From: Jaenimonas drosophilae
Lineage: Eukaryota > Euglenozoa > Kinetoplastea > Trypanosomatida > Trypanosomatidae
Direction of reading: 5' to 3'
Length of the DNA stretch: 64,000 bases
NCBI GenBank assembly: GCA_030849065.1
Contig: JASAON010001596.1
Span: 1 to 64,000, forward strand
In this document: in pieces, positions 21,912-38,090 of the stretch
Layout: each line of letters begins with the position of its first letter
How positions within the stretch are numbered: position 1 is the first letter of the stretch
Program-made: the position numbers and the translations under genes
Notes under the pieces: model-generated
Told to the model about the DNA's origin: nothing
Database searches by the model: none
What the model saw: the letters and a program-made list of their open reading frames with translations, nothing else

Positions 21912-23951
21912 AGTGTTGGTACGCACGCACTCAGCCACGTTGATGGTAAACGCCGGTGTTTGCGATGATACTCTCGATTAAGATAATGACGAATGCTGTT
22001 GTTGTTGTTGGTCTCCCAGCGGGATGCACCTCAATCTCCACATGTGTGTTGGCACCATCATGATCATCATCTTCATCTTCATCTCTTCTACTCCCCCTTC
22101 TCCTCTCATCATCACAACATAGTTGGAAGGCATCGATCAGAGCCGAAGCCCTCCCCCCTAACCACCATCATCTTTTCTGTTGTTGTTGTTTTTGTTGTTG
22201 TTGCGTGTGTGCTTATCTCCCTCGTGACGTACAGCTCACCACGGTGCAGCTCACTACGGAAGGAGAGACCTGAGCACATCCTCAGCATAAAACAGCTCAT
22301 CTAACATTTTTTTTCTTTTTTTGGACGTACTAAGAGTATCTTCGCTCCTGCTTGTGCTGTTTCCCTCTCTTCTCTTGGTTTTTGCTTTCTACTACTACCA
22401 ACCTCGCACCGTTGAGGCACGAAGACGTTCTCCGCACATAACATTGTTTCACACTGACAGACCCATACTTTGAACGACGCACGAAGATACCCTCCCCCTC
22501 TTCTTCGATCTAAAACATCTTCCCCTCCCTCCTCTCCTCTCCTTGACGTGTACTTGTTTGTAAAAGTAGTAAGGTGTGCGTGCGTGTGCGAGATAGAGTA
22601 CCATTCGTGGTTCCACCACTTACTCACTCACCGTCACCATCATTTACACACACCGATCACACCAACAACACAGCACACAACAACAAACACACATCAACGA
22701 AGAGGTATTTCATTTCTTCTTCTTTCTTTTGCTGTGTGTATTGTTGTTCTCACTCCCTTTCTCTCTTGTTGTGGTCCTGCTGGATGAGGAGGCCCGCCAT
22801 CCGTCCGAACGCACCCTCTGCCTCTCCGCACTAGCAACACAGAGTGGCTGAAGGTCAGCTACCTAGCTCAACACCTCACCACACAACATCTCCACACACG
22901 CTTCGTGTTGGCCACGTGTTTTTTTTTCTGGGGCGTAAAACGGAGAGAGGAACGCTTGGACTCTCCGACACACCCCCGCGAACAACCTTCCGTGGTTGCT
23001 GACTGGATTCTGTGGGCGGTGTGAAAGCCGTATCAATCCTTGGTACGCGCTCTCACTCCCCCTCTTCTCGTCTCATCCCCACCACCCCTCCCCTTCCCTG
23101 CTCCTTGTGTGTTGGCCACTGCTCCTACCACTTCAATTCACCAAAGTTACATCAACAACATTTTCCGTTGAACCCCAATCCAGACCAGAAAACATCCTTC
23201 ATTCCACACGTCGCTTGTGCTCCACAAGCCCGCACAGCCCCTCCGCCATCATTTTCCTACCGTTCTTGTGTGTTGACGTCCTGACCATCACTTTTATACC
23301 ATCCCACTCACGACACAACATTACAACATACACAGCACACATCCTTCAACGACTGGATTTCACTCACTCACTCACCACACAACTCATCCTCCATTCTGAG
23401 GTGTGAGGGCAGAAGAAGGGTACCTCTTCACTTGCTGCCCACACACGTCTGTGCTTGCTTTGTCGGTTTTTTACACCATTCACCCAACCTCTGTGTGTGT
23501 GTGTAGAGCAGAGTGAGTGCCACGACAAGTATTCTAAGGTGCGTACGTGGAGCTACATCCGCCATTTTCTTCTTCTTCTGCACGCCGCTAATTTTTGTTT
23601 TGGTTCGTTGTTTTGTTTTCTAAACAGGCGCATCTGTGCTCCACCACCGTTCCCATCCGGACCTACTCCCCACATTTTCTTGCCTGTGGCTTCACCCAAC
23701 TCATCCACCGTGAGAGTTGGGGAGACGAGCCCAACGAAAGAACTCAGAGAGAGAGAGTGATCAAGAGCCTGGATAGATTCAAACACACATCATCGGAGGC
23801 TCACTGACGTGTGCCTGTTGTGGAGGTTAGTAGTGTGTTGGGAAGAGAACAGAACAGCTGCGTGCGTGTACGTCTCTCATCCGTTGCGTGTTTTTTTTTG
23901 TGTTTATTCCTGTGCTGGGACGATCCACCGCAGCCACACTAATCAGGCTCG
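21912..23951. other. 2.0-kb spacer without a supported gene
   Basis: This is pyrimidine-rich DNA with GTT repeats, CAT repeats and several T tracts. Short frames are present but none is protein-like. A T9 tract and ATTCCTGTGCTGGGACGATCCACCGCAG (split over 23890-23933) form a plausible acceptor region for the next gene. Confidence 0.55.
23890..23933 (+). promoter_or_regulatory. Candidate trans-splice acceptor for the 1745-aa gene
   Basis: A T9 tract and a pyrimidine-rich stretch end in CCGCAG 19 nt before the ATG at 23952. Confidence 0.45.
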
Positions 23952-26900
23952 ATGCCAACCGAGGCCCCTCTTCGCTCCAGCGCGCTCACCGTGGTGGTGG
24001 CGCTCTCCGCCACCGCTGCCGGCACCTGCGCACTCTACTTCCGTCGTACCCAACGCCATCTAAACAACAACAACAACAACGCCATTGTCAGGAACAACGC
24101 GGAGCCAACTTGCGCTCACACTCGGCACCAGACGAAGTCCACCTTCCCATCCTCAGGTACCTCACTCAGCCACTCCAGCAACATGATGGAAGGAACCGCC
24201 CCACCCACCAACGCAACACCCCTCGCCGATAAATTAGCAGACGGAGGTGATGAAGGCGGCTCTGCCTCCACACTCGCATCTTCATTGGGTGGTGTACCAC
24301 TTGCCACCTCCTCTGCCCTGCCACCTCTGCTATCTTCTGCCGCTATTCGCTCGGTGCTGCCTCCTCTACATGACGGGCCTTTTCAGTTTTCTACGCGCTC
24401 GCGACCGACAGAGATGAGTGATGGGCGATGGGCCCCTGGTGGGTGGCTGGGACGTTTGCGACGAAGTGTGTTGTGCGGCCTTCATGTAGGCGGCTCATTC
24501 TCCGGCAGCCCATCCTCTTCCACCCACACCTCCAAACAACACGATGGCGGTGCCAAGAACAACGTCCATGGTGGTTCGAGCTCTCCACGCCGTCCCATCG
24601 ACGCACGCTGCCGTCGTCAGTTCATGCGCAATCCGCCACCACCAGAGATGCGTGTACCTCCAAGCTGTGGCAGCAGCTCCAGCAGCGGCAATGAGCCCGA
24701 CGAGGAGGAGCTGGGCAGCATCGACCCCAACACCGTCGCGGGATGCCTCCGTGAGGCAGATGGAGCGGCTGCCGGTGGCGCACTCGGGAGCTCCACCACC
24801 TCCGCTCCTTTGCCCCCAACGGGTTCTGGCGAAGGAGGCCCATGGCCTCGTGTACGTGGCCTTCATTTTGTGGTGTGCGTGAGTAGATGTGTGCTGCATC
24901 GAACCCAAGCGGCACTCTTTGTGGTTATGCCACAGGCGATTCAACGTGCAGCGATGCGCATGGTGAAATCTCTCCGAGCCTTCTCCTACCGGCGCTCCTC
25001 CGTGGCACCACAAGAGGCCTCACTGCCCATTAGTGCCCGCCTGGAGCGTGCGCTGCGACCACTCTGCCCCACCTCTCCCGATTGTGTGCCAACTGTGGTA
25101 CTCCTCCGGGTTCCGATGGGGGTGGAGGTGAGTGCAGATGTGGAGGCGTTGTGGGCTGCCATGCAACAAGATAGCTGCGCCTGGGAGGACGGGCTCGTTG
25201 ATATTGTCGTGGTGGAGGAAGCCCCCAATGTGGAGGAGAGCGCCACACGCCCCACCTTCTCTGATGAGAGTTTGCAGTGGGTTGGGGCAGGCACCTCTGA
25301 CCGCTCCATCACCATGGCCGCCTCCGCCGCCACAGTACCTCCTTTACCTTCGATGGAGGAGCTCCCCAGTGGGGATCGCCGCGCTGGGGAGGCCACGGAG
25401 GAGGCCTGTGGCGGGCGTACCACCACGCGGAGACTGAGTGAGGTGGGCAAAGGTGATGAGCTGAGCTTCGAGCTGTTTCCTGCCTACCGCTTCTATCTCG
25501 ATCTTTTCCGTGCAGCGGCGCTCCAGGAGAAGGACGAGGCGGTGAAGGAGGCGCTGGGCTCGATGCCTCGACGCTGCCCGTTTAGCCCAACCGTCTCATG
25601 CGATCGATGCGCGCCAAAGAGCAGCATCGTCCTCTCTCCCTTCTCCCCTAACGTGCCCATGTTTTCATCCGCGGTGTGGAGCTCCTCACCGGTGTTGATG
25701 GAGCGGGAGTTCTGCACACGCACCATCGCCGCCATTGACTGCCCCTGCGGCTGGGATATTCGTGGGTGTGGGGAGGTACCGGTGCAAGTCACGCACCGCT
25801 TTCGTTTGTGGCGGCAGGGAAGCCGCTCCGTCGCGCCACTCGCGCGAGCAGAAGAGATTCTGCGGCCTCTGCGCGCCATGTGGGCAAAACAAACCGCCGC
25901 CGTCCTCGAGCGTGGTCGGGATGAGGAGCCAGCGAGCCCATCTACATCAAAGGCTGCTGCTCCATCATCGCCAAACTCAGCGGGTCCTGCTGGCGCCTCC
26001 CCACCCATCGTTCTCACTTCTCCCAGTATCAGTGAGGTGATGGTGGGGAATCTGCTCCCATCTACACGTGAGGCTGACGCCGAGGCCCTTGCTTTTGGCC
26101 TCACGCAGGGCCTCACGCGACGTGAAGAGATGCGGCGTACACTCTTCTGCACCTTGGCCACCTATGTGGGCTACCGCCTCTGTGCCATTCCCTTGCCCGA
26201 CCGTCGCGTTTATCGTATCTTGCCACCGGGCGTTCCACGAGAGGTGGCGGCCTTCGCGCGTGGCTTTCGCCTTCATCACTCCTCCGCCGAGGCCCTCCTC
26301 ACGCAACAACGCACCCTCGAGTGCATTCTTCTCCGCCTGGAGTCGCGCCACCTCCGCAGCAAGTGCGAACGGCAAACCTCCGCCGGAGGTGGGGAGATGG
26401 ATGCTGCCGACGCGGGCTTATTCCCGCGCCAGACCAGCGAGCCCCCAAGCGGCAGCGGGGGTTTGCACAGCAGCGGTGCCGCCTCACCGAGCAGCTGGGC
26501 TCTCTCCACACTGGGTCGTCGTGCCGGGCAGGAGCCGTCGAGCTTCGATGAGCGCTACTCCCCCGAGTGGTCGTTGATGCACCGTGCAGAGGAATCCGCA
26601 ACGTACGGTGGCAGCAGCCTGAGTGCGGAGCCAGGCACCTCCTCCCGCTCACGGCCCTCCAACAACCCCAACAGTGCGGTGCCGACCACGCGATGGATTG
26701 CCACCAACACCAGCACCAACAACGCCGCTCACGCGTCGCTCAAGGCCACCATGGGCGCGACCACCACCGAAAGCCTCGCCTCCAACTGCTCCAGCGGGCC
26801 CCCGGCTGTATCGAACGCCTCCGTCGCTGAATCTTCCGTGGACCTCCCACGTGCTCCACGCGGGAGCATGTATGGCATTTACGATGCCTACTACGGCCAC

Positions 26901-29189
26901 TCCATCACAACCCCACAGTCCCTCCTCTTTCGCCATCGCATGGCCAACTGGCATCAGCTCCATCGACGCAGCTTTCATAGCGCCGCGCCAAGTGAGAGCG
27001 TACACACCGGCCGACTACATCCATACTCGCCCAACGCCTCCATCACCTCCATCAGCGACCTCTCCTTCACCGCGTCGAGCCAACACCAGTGCCTGGCCGG
27101 GTACTACGGGAGATGGGGGCCATGCCTCTCCGAGGAGCTCATGCAGCTTCGCCCGCTGCCACTCGGCCTCGGTCGCATGGACGCCTCCACCTCCGCCATC
27201 TCCGGCTCACCCACAGGACTCATGATGATGAGTGATGAGGCACACTTTGCGAGTGCGTGCGATCCCTTCTATTCTAACCACCCCCCACGCGACCATCCGT
27301 GCCTTCGCTATGTGCCCGACGTGATGCGCTTTTTGTTGGCGGCGGAGCGAGGAACGGCGTGGACCGGCACGCGCTTCTTCTACGCCTTTGGCGATGCCAC
27401 GGCATCGCTGTATAACGCATCATTGCAAATGAAGGTGGAGGCGGAGGGTTGGCTGCACACCCCCAAGTACGTGGCACCTCCGCCCTCCCCACAGCTCGTG
27501 CACGTAATGGAGCAGCCCCCCGCCCCACCATCCCCGCCGCCGGTGCCTCGCTATCCTGGCGCCCATCTCGATGCCGGAGTAGAAGACGGCAGCTCCTACC
27601 TCTTCAGCACCACCATCATGGATGAGGAGGAGCGGGTGGAGGAGCAACAACGCCAACTCCGTCTCTGTCGCAATGAGCCCTTCGTCCCCCTCTTTCATCA
27701 CATCCACGAATCTTTCTTCCGCTCCGTCCTGCGCGAGCCCTTCTTTGGCAGCCCGTCGTGTGTGTTGGGGAGCACCCCACACATTGCGCAGCCCGCAGCA
27801 GGAAGAGGAGAAGGAGGAGGATGGGGGCGTTGGGTAGCCTCCGCCCTCGGAGGAGGCTGGACATCTTCACTCTCAACTGCCACATCACCACGACGGACAT
27901 CATCATCCCCGACATCAGCTGCAGCGAACAACGTTGCGGGCCAAGTGGGGGAGTCCGAGGTGCTGCGCTTTGGTGGGCAGGTACGTCTGCGTCGCGACCT
28001 AGACATGAAGAACGGCAACTTTGGCCTCAGCCCACTGGAGGTGTGGCTGGCCTGCCGCTACTCACGACGTGTGGCGGCGGAGGTGTATCTCATGGATGTT
28101 GCCGCCGCGGGGCGAGACCCCTTCTTCCCCACGGTTCGTGTAGTGGATGAGGTGGTGCTTCACGCCGTGCTCTACTACCACAACCGCTGTTTGCGCGACT
28201 TCGTCAATGAGCTCAAGAATGAGTTTGATCTGCACTACGAGCCCCACACTGCGTGGGGCCGTCGCTGTCTCAGCGGGAACCCGACTGCCCCACCACCCAA
28301 TGAGCCCACGCGCCCCGCCGATAACACCCCCGCCACCCCCACGACGACCACCAGTGAAGAGAGCCCATCTCCTTCTCCAGCTGCGGCACCGCCCATGGAG
28401 GAGCCCGCTGCCTCTCCCGGGAGCTCGGCGAGCGAAGGGTTGGGCAGCTTCGCCAACCCTTCACCGGGTGCCATGTTGTTGCCCTTGGCGGAGCTCCCGT
28501 GGGCGGTGAGCCAGAGCGGCACGCTGACGATGGATTCCGGGATCGCCCCGCCACCCTTCGCCGGGACCCTCCACCACGACGCCGAGGAGGATCAGTGCAT
28601 CTTGCAGGGCAACATGCCACCACTACCCCCGTGGCTTGATCTCTTCGATGACCAACAAGAGCGCCACCTCTTGTGTGAGCTGGAGTACCTGAAGGAGTTC
28701 CTCATTGAACACCGCCACACCCTGAGCTCCGCCGTGCTCACCCCACACGGCTGCAATCGTCTCGAAGGTGTCTTTGGCACCCCCGCCACCGTCTTCCCCT
28801 TCCTTCTCTGTGCACGTGAGAGTGTTTCTCTCGTACGTTCCATGTACGACTCCCTCATTGACCACTACGGCCTTCTTCGTTTCGAGAGCTTCGCACAATT
28901 CACGCGGGACGCCTTTGGACGGGATCGTCCAGAGATTCTGCGACACTCCCCACGCATCTTCCGCACCTTGAACCCAAGCCATCGCGGGTACATCACCTAC
29001 GACGAGCTCTGCTGCTGGATTGCACGGAAGCTCAGCTGTGGTGGGAATGTGAAGCCTGACGCCCACCTCGCCGCCACCTCCATGTCTCTCCGCCTCCCCA
29101 TGGGCCTTTTACTCGACCGAAAGGAGCATTGGCAGCGGCTGGAGTGCTCTCTCGCCTCCCTCTCAGATACCGAAGGCGAAACGTTTTGA
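23952..29189 (+). CDS. Large membrane-anchored protein with EF-hand-like C-terminus (1745 aa)
   Basis: No named family is recognised. Residues 9-28 (SALTVVVALSATAAGTCALY) form a hydrophobic N-terminal segment followed by Arg residues, consistent with a signal anchor or an uncleaved targeting helix. A second hydrophobic stretch lies near residues 300-325 (HFVVCVSRCVL ... AALFVVMPQAI). The middle is Ser/Pro/Gly-rich with interspersed ordered blocks. The last ~190 residues are helical and contain 'FRTLNPSHRGYITYDELCCW'. This fits a degenerate EF-hand loop, with N, S and R at positions 1, 3 and 5, Gly at 6, Ile at 8 and Glu at 12. Calcium binding is doubtful because the usual Asp residues are missing. 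The function is unknown. Confidence 0.7.
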   Translation: MPTEAPLRSSALTVVVALSATAAGTCALYFRRTQRHLNNNNNNAIVRNNAEPTCAHTRHQTKSTFPSSGTSLSHSSNMMEGTAPPTNATPLADKLADGGDEGGSASTLASSLGGVPLATSSALPPLLSSAAIRSVLPPLHDGPFQFSTRSRPTEMSDGRWAPGGWLGRLRRSVLCGLHVGGSFSGSPSSSTHTSKQHDGGAKNNVHGGSSSPRRPIDARCRRQFMRNPPPPEMRVPPSCGSSSSSGNEPDEEELGSIDPNTVAGCLREADGAAAGGALGSSTTSAPLPPTGSGEGGPWPRVRGLHFVVCVSRCVLHRTQAALFVVMPQAIQRAAMRMVKSLRAFSYRRSSVAPQEASLPISARLERALRPLCPTSPDCVPTVVLLRVPMGVEVSADVEALWAAMQQDSCAWEDGLVDIVVVEEAPNVEESATRPTFSDESLQWVGAGTSDRSITMAASAATVPPLPSMEELPSGDRRAGEATEEACGGRTTTRRLSEVGKGDELSFELFPAYRFYLDLFRAAALQEKDEAVKEALGSMPRRCPFSPTVSCDRCAPKSSIVLSPFSPNVPMFSSAVWSSSPVLMEREFCTRTIAAIDCPCGWDIRGCGEVPVQVTHRFRLWRQGSRSVAPLARAEEILRPLRAMWAKQTAAVLERGRDEEPASPSTSKAAAPSSPNSAGPAGASPPIVLTSPSISEVMVGNLLPSTREADAEALAFGLTQGLTRREEMRRTLFCTLATYVGYRLCAIPLPDRRVYRILPPGVPREVAAFARGFRLHHSSAEALLTQQRTLECILLRLESRHLRSKCERQTSAGGGEMDAADAGLFPRQTSEPPSGSGGLHSSGAASPSSWALSTLGRRAGQEPSSFDERYSPEWSLMHRAEESATYGGSSLSAEPGTSSRSRPSNNPNSAVPTTRWIATNTSTNNAAHASLKATMGATTTESLASNCSSGPPAVSNASVAESSVDLPRAPRGSMYGIYDAYYGHSITTPQSLLFRHRMANWHQLHRRSFHSAAPSESVHTGRLHPYSPNASITSISDLSFTASSQHQCLAGYYGRWGPCLSEELMQLRPLPLGLGRMDASTSAISGSPTGLMMMSDEAHFASACDPFYSNHPPRDHPCLRYVPDVMRFLLAAERGTAWTGTRFFYAFGDATASLYNASLQMKVEAEGWLHTPKYVAPPPSPQLVHVMEQPPAPPSPPPVPRYPGAHLDAGVEDGSSYLFSTTIMDEEERVEEQQRQLRLCRNEPFVPLFHHIHESFFRSVLREPFFGSPSCVLGSTPHIAQPAAGRGEGGGWGRWVASALGGGWTSSLSTATSPRRTSSSPTSAAANNVAGQVGESEVLRFGGQVRLRRDLDMKNGNFGLSPLEVWLACRYSRRVAAEVYLMDVAAAGRDPFFPTVRVVDEVVLHAVLYYHNRCLRDFVNELKNEFDLHYEPHTAWGRRCLSGNPTAPPPNEPTRPADNTPATPTTTTSEESPSPSPAAAPPMEEPAASPGSSASEGLGSFANPSPGAMLLPLAELPWAVSQSGTLTMDSGIAPPPFAGTLHHDAEEDQCILQGNMPPLPPWLDLFDDQQERHLLCELEYLKEFLIEHRHTLSSAVLTPHGCNRLEGVFGTPATVFPFLLCARESVSLVRSMYDSLIDHYGLLRFESFAQFTRDAFGRDRPEILRHSPRIFRTLNPSHRGYITYDELCCWIARKLSCGGNVKPDAHLAATSMSLRLPMGLLLDRKEHWQRLECSLASLSDTEGETF

Positions 29190-35599
<6,410 letters not shown>

Positions 35600-35929
35600 G
35601 CGTGGAACGTGTGTTTTGCTTGGCGTGTATGAGAAGAGCACACAAGTAGAGAGACTGTGGGTTCAGTGCACGAAGAGGGAGGATCGAGTAAGTACGCCCG
35701 GCGTGTGCCTTGGTGGGCACTTGATGCACAGAAGGCGTACACCTACACGTGTAACTTGTTAATACTTCTAAATAAACACACTCGTCATGGTACATACACG
35801 ACATCATCCGCAGAGCACCATCTTTTCTTGCGGAGTACATGAACGTTGTGCCACAGCTTCTTCACCTTCTCTGTTATCTTGTTTATTTTTCTTCTTCTAT
35901 TAGAGCGTGCCACAGGTGTACGATTGGTG
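35600..35929. other. Spacer before the TBP-like gene
   Basis: Mixed sequence, then a pyrimidine tract (GTTTATTTTTCTTCTTCTATTAG) ending at 35903, 26 nt before the next ATG. No gene is seen; the frame open from 35846 lacks an ATG until 35930. Confidence 0.6.
35881..35903 (+). promoter_or_regulatory. Trans-splice acceptor of the TBP-like gene
   Basis: A long uninterrupted pyrimidine-rich tract ends in TTAG just upstream of the ATG at 35930. This supports that start over the longer open frame. Confidence 0.6.
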
Positions 35930-37384
35930 ATGGAGGTTTGCGTAGATTTGGTCCTCTGCACCGTCCACCTCCTCCCCGACGGGGATGTGGCACCATCGCT
36001 GCGAGGACTTCATGCGCCGCGCGCGGCCATTGACCTCCTCCAGCTCTCACACATGTGCTGGGATGTGGAACTCCAGCGTAACAAATCTGCCGAGCCACTG
36101 TGTTGTTTGCTCAAGCTTCCACCTCTGGTTGGCAACGATGGCATGTGTAGCGGCGCCATAGCTCGCGTCCGCCCTACTGGTCAGGTGGAGGTGATGTGCA
36201 GTACAAATGTGAATGTGGCGCTGCAAGTGGCCTTATATGCACGGCACTATCTTCGCCGACTACTGCACAAGATGGATCAGCCCAACGTGGAGATGCGCCG
36301 AGTGCTTCGGGCCGTGCATCACGCGGATCAGCTCCACATGGAGGAGGTTGTTTCGAACGATGATGAGGAGGAGCAAGACCCGACGATGGTGGATGACGAG
36401 ATGATGGCACCACGTGTTGTGTTGTGCAACGCCGTGCTTCATCCACAGGTGGAGGAACTACGCCAGCTTCGTGAGGAGCACTTTGGCATGAAGGAAGAGG
36501 TGCCTACACCAATCGAGAGTAACTACTCCCGCACGGGCCATCGTCCAGGGCTTGTGGTGCAAGACTTGGATGACTACTCCAGCAACTCAGGTGATGAAGA
36601 CGCAGCAGCCCCCTCACGACGTGCTGCTGGACGTGGGCGAAATACTTCGCTGCTTGAGGGACGTCCGCTACTTCGTGGCATCAGCGGAGATCAGCTTCTC
36701 ACGTGGCTCACGACCTTTCTTCAGAGAAGGTCCACCCATACCAGTAGTGTGGGTGACGAGGCACCGCAGCCGCTGCGTGGCCTGGCGGATGAGGTGGCGA
36801 GACGGCTGAGGCACTCCGGTGGGAGCCGCGACGACCCCCAAGAAGTGGATGCGGAGTTGGTGAACCGTGTGGAGGCCTACCTCGCGGCGAAGCAGAACAT
36901 TCTGGACGCACACCTCGCCCACGTCGAGATACACCGACTGGCGCGTCCGGCCTCTCTCCACGTAGTGTTGCATTGGCAGCCATTGGGCGGCGCTTCTTCT
37001 TGCGCGGTGCCACCTAGCCAATCTGCTCCAACACGAACGCGGGCGGCTACGGCTGGGGCACCGCCTCTGCCGCTCTTCATGCCAGAGCCAGAGATGGATA
37101 TGATGGCCTCGGTGGAGTGTTTCTTCGCTTCGGTTGCGGATGCCGGTGAGGATTTTCCTCCCTTGGTGGCCATGGCCCCAGATGCGATGAACAACGTGCC
37201 GCCGCCAACCCCACCATCAACATCATCATCGTGGCCGCCGCTTGCCCCTACCCCGTCAGAGACAGTGAGCTGCATGATCTACGCCACTGGACGGGTGCAG
37301 GTGTCTGTGCCCTCCATGGAGGTACTCAGGACCGTTGCAACGGCTGTGCTCATCCCATTGTTGTTGTGCATGGCGGATTTATGA
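35930..37384 (+). CDS. Unknown protein, possibly a divergent TBP-fold protein with a long insert (484 aa)
   Basis: There is no confident family match. Residues 4-112 follow the layout of one half of the TATA-binding-protein saddle. A first strand (DLVLCTVHL) is followed by a helix region, then 'LCCLLKLP' and 'GAIARVRPTGQVEVMCSTN', in the position of the TBP 'alifssGkmvvtGaks' hairpin. A long helix (ALQVALYARHYLRRLL) comes next. The final ~40 residues repeat that pattern: 'SCMIYATGRVQVSVPSMEVLRTVATAVLIPLL'. Between the halves lies about 330 residues of acidic and Pro/Ser-rich sequence. If right, this is a TBP-related protein of very unusual architecture. A structure prediction is needed to decide. 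The start follows a clear acceptor at 35903. Confidence 0.55.
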   Translation: MEVCVDLVLCTVHLLPDGDVAPSLRGLHAPRAAIDLLQLSHMCWDVELQRNKSAEPLCCLLKLPPLVGNDGMCSGAIARVRPTGQVEVMCSTNVNVALQVALYARHYLRRLLHKMDQPNVEMRRVLRAVHHADQLHMEEVVSNDDEEEQDPTMVDDEMMAPRVVLCNAVLHPQVEELRQLREEHFGMKEEVPTPIESNYSRTGHRPGLVVQDLDDYSSNSGDEDAAAPSRRAAGRGRNTSLLEGRPLLRGISGDQLLTWLTTFLQRRSTHTSSVGDEAPQPLRGLADEVARRLRHSGGSRDDPQEVDAELVNRVEAYLAAKQNILDAHLAHVEIHRLARPASLHVVLHWQPLGGASSCAVPPSQSAPTRTRAATAGAPPLPLFMPEPEMDMMASVECFFASVADAGEDFPPLVAMAPDAMNNVPPPTPPSTSSSWPPLAPTPSETVSCMIYATGRVQVSVPSMEVLRTVATAVLIPLLLCMADL

Positions 37385-38090
37385 TGTGTGTGTTCGTGTT
37401 CTCTCAATTCACTCTCACACAAAACAATGATGTATGCCTGCTCAACGTGTGTCCTGATTGACCGCTCTTCAAATGATGTGATGTGCCTCGTACTACCCTG
37501 TCTCCATCTTTTTCATCCTACTCTCGCACACACATACATACACACATGCTCCGTCTAGGCTGAACTTTGCCCTCTTCCGTAGCGGCGTCCATCGACGCGT
37601 GTCATCTACACACGTTGGTGGCAATCCTTCGTATTTCTTGGTTTTGTGTAGCCTCTTTTTTTTCTTCACCTGATATCGCTCGCGTGGCATAACCCTCGCC
37701 TCACAACCTTCCACACTTCTACAGACACAAGCACACTCCTCTCTTGTTTTCGGTGTTCCCCTACTCTTGTTGCTTCTGTGGTTGGAGTTGCGGCAAAGGC
37801 CATCTTTGTTCACTGTCTTTTTTTTCTTTTTGTTTCGTTTCTATTATTCTAACCACGTTCAAACAAACAAACAAACAAAAAAACTACGAAAACAAACAAT
37901 CGAACACACACTCACACACACAGCAACCTCACTCACGGCACTAGCCGACTGCTACGTGGGGGGGACACGGGGGAGCAGTCATTCCGTTCGTACTCCACCA
38001 TCCATTCAGCGGTGTGTACGTGAGGACTCTTTTTTTTTTCTTGATCGCTCTGTGTTTCATAATACATAATAAAGTTCACGCGTGTTGTGG
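37385..38090. other. Spacer before the PP2C gene
   Basis: Pyrimidine- and CA-rich, with an AAAC repeat at about 37857-37880 and a T10 tract at about 38030-38040. An AAAG at 38071-38074 could be the acceptor for the ATG at 38091. No gene is seen. Confidence 0.55.
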
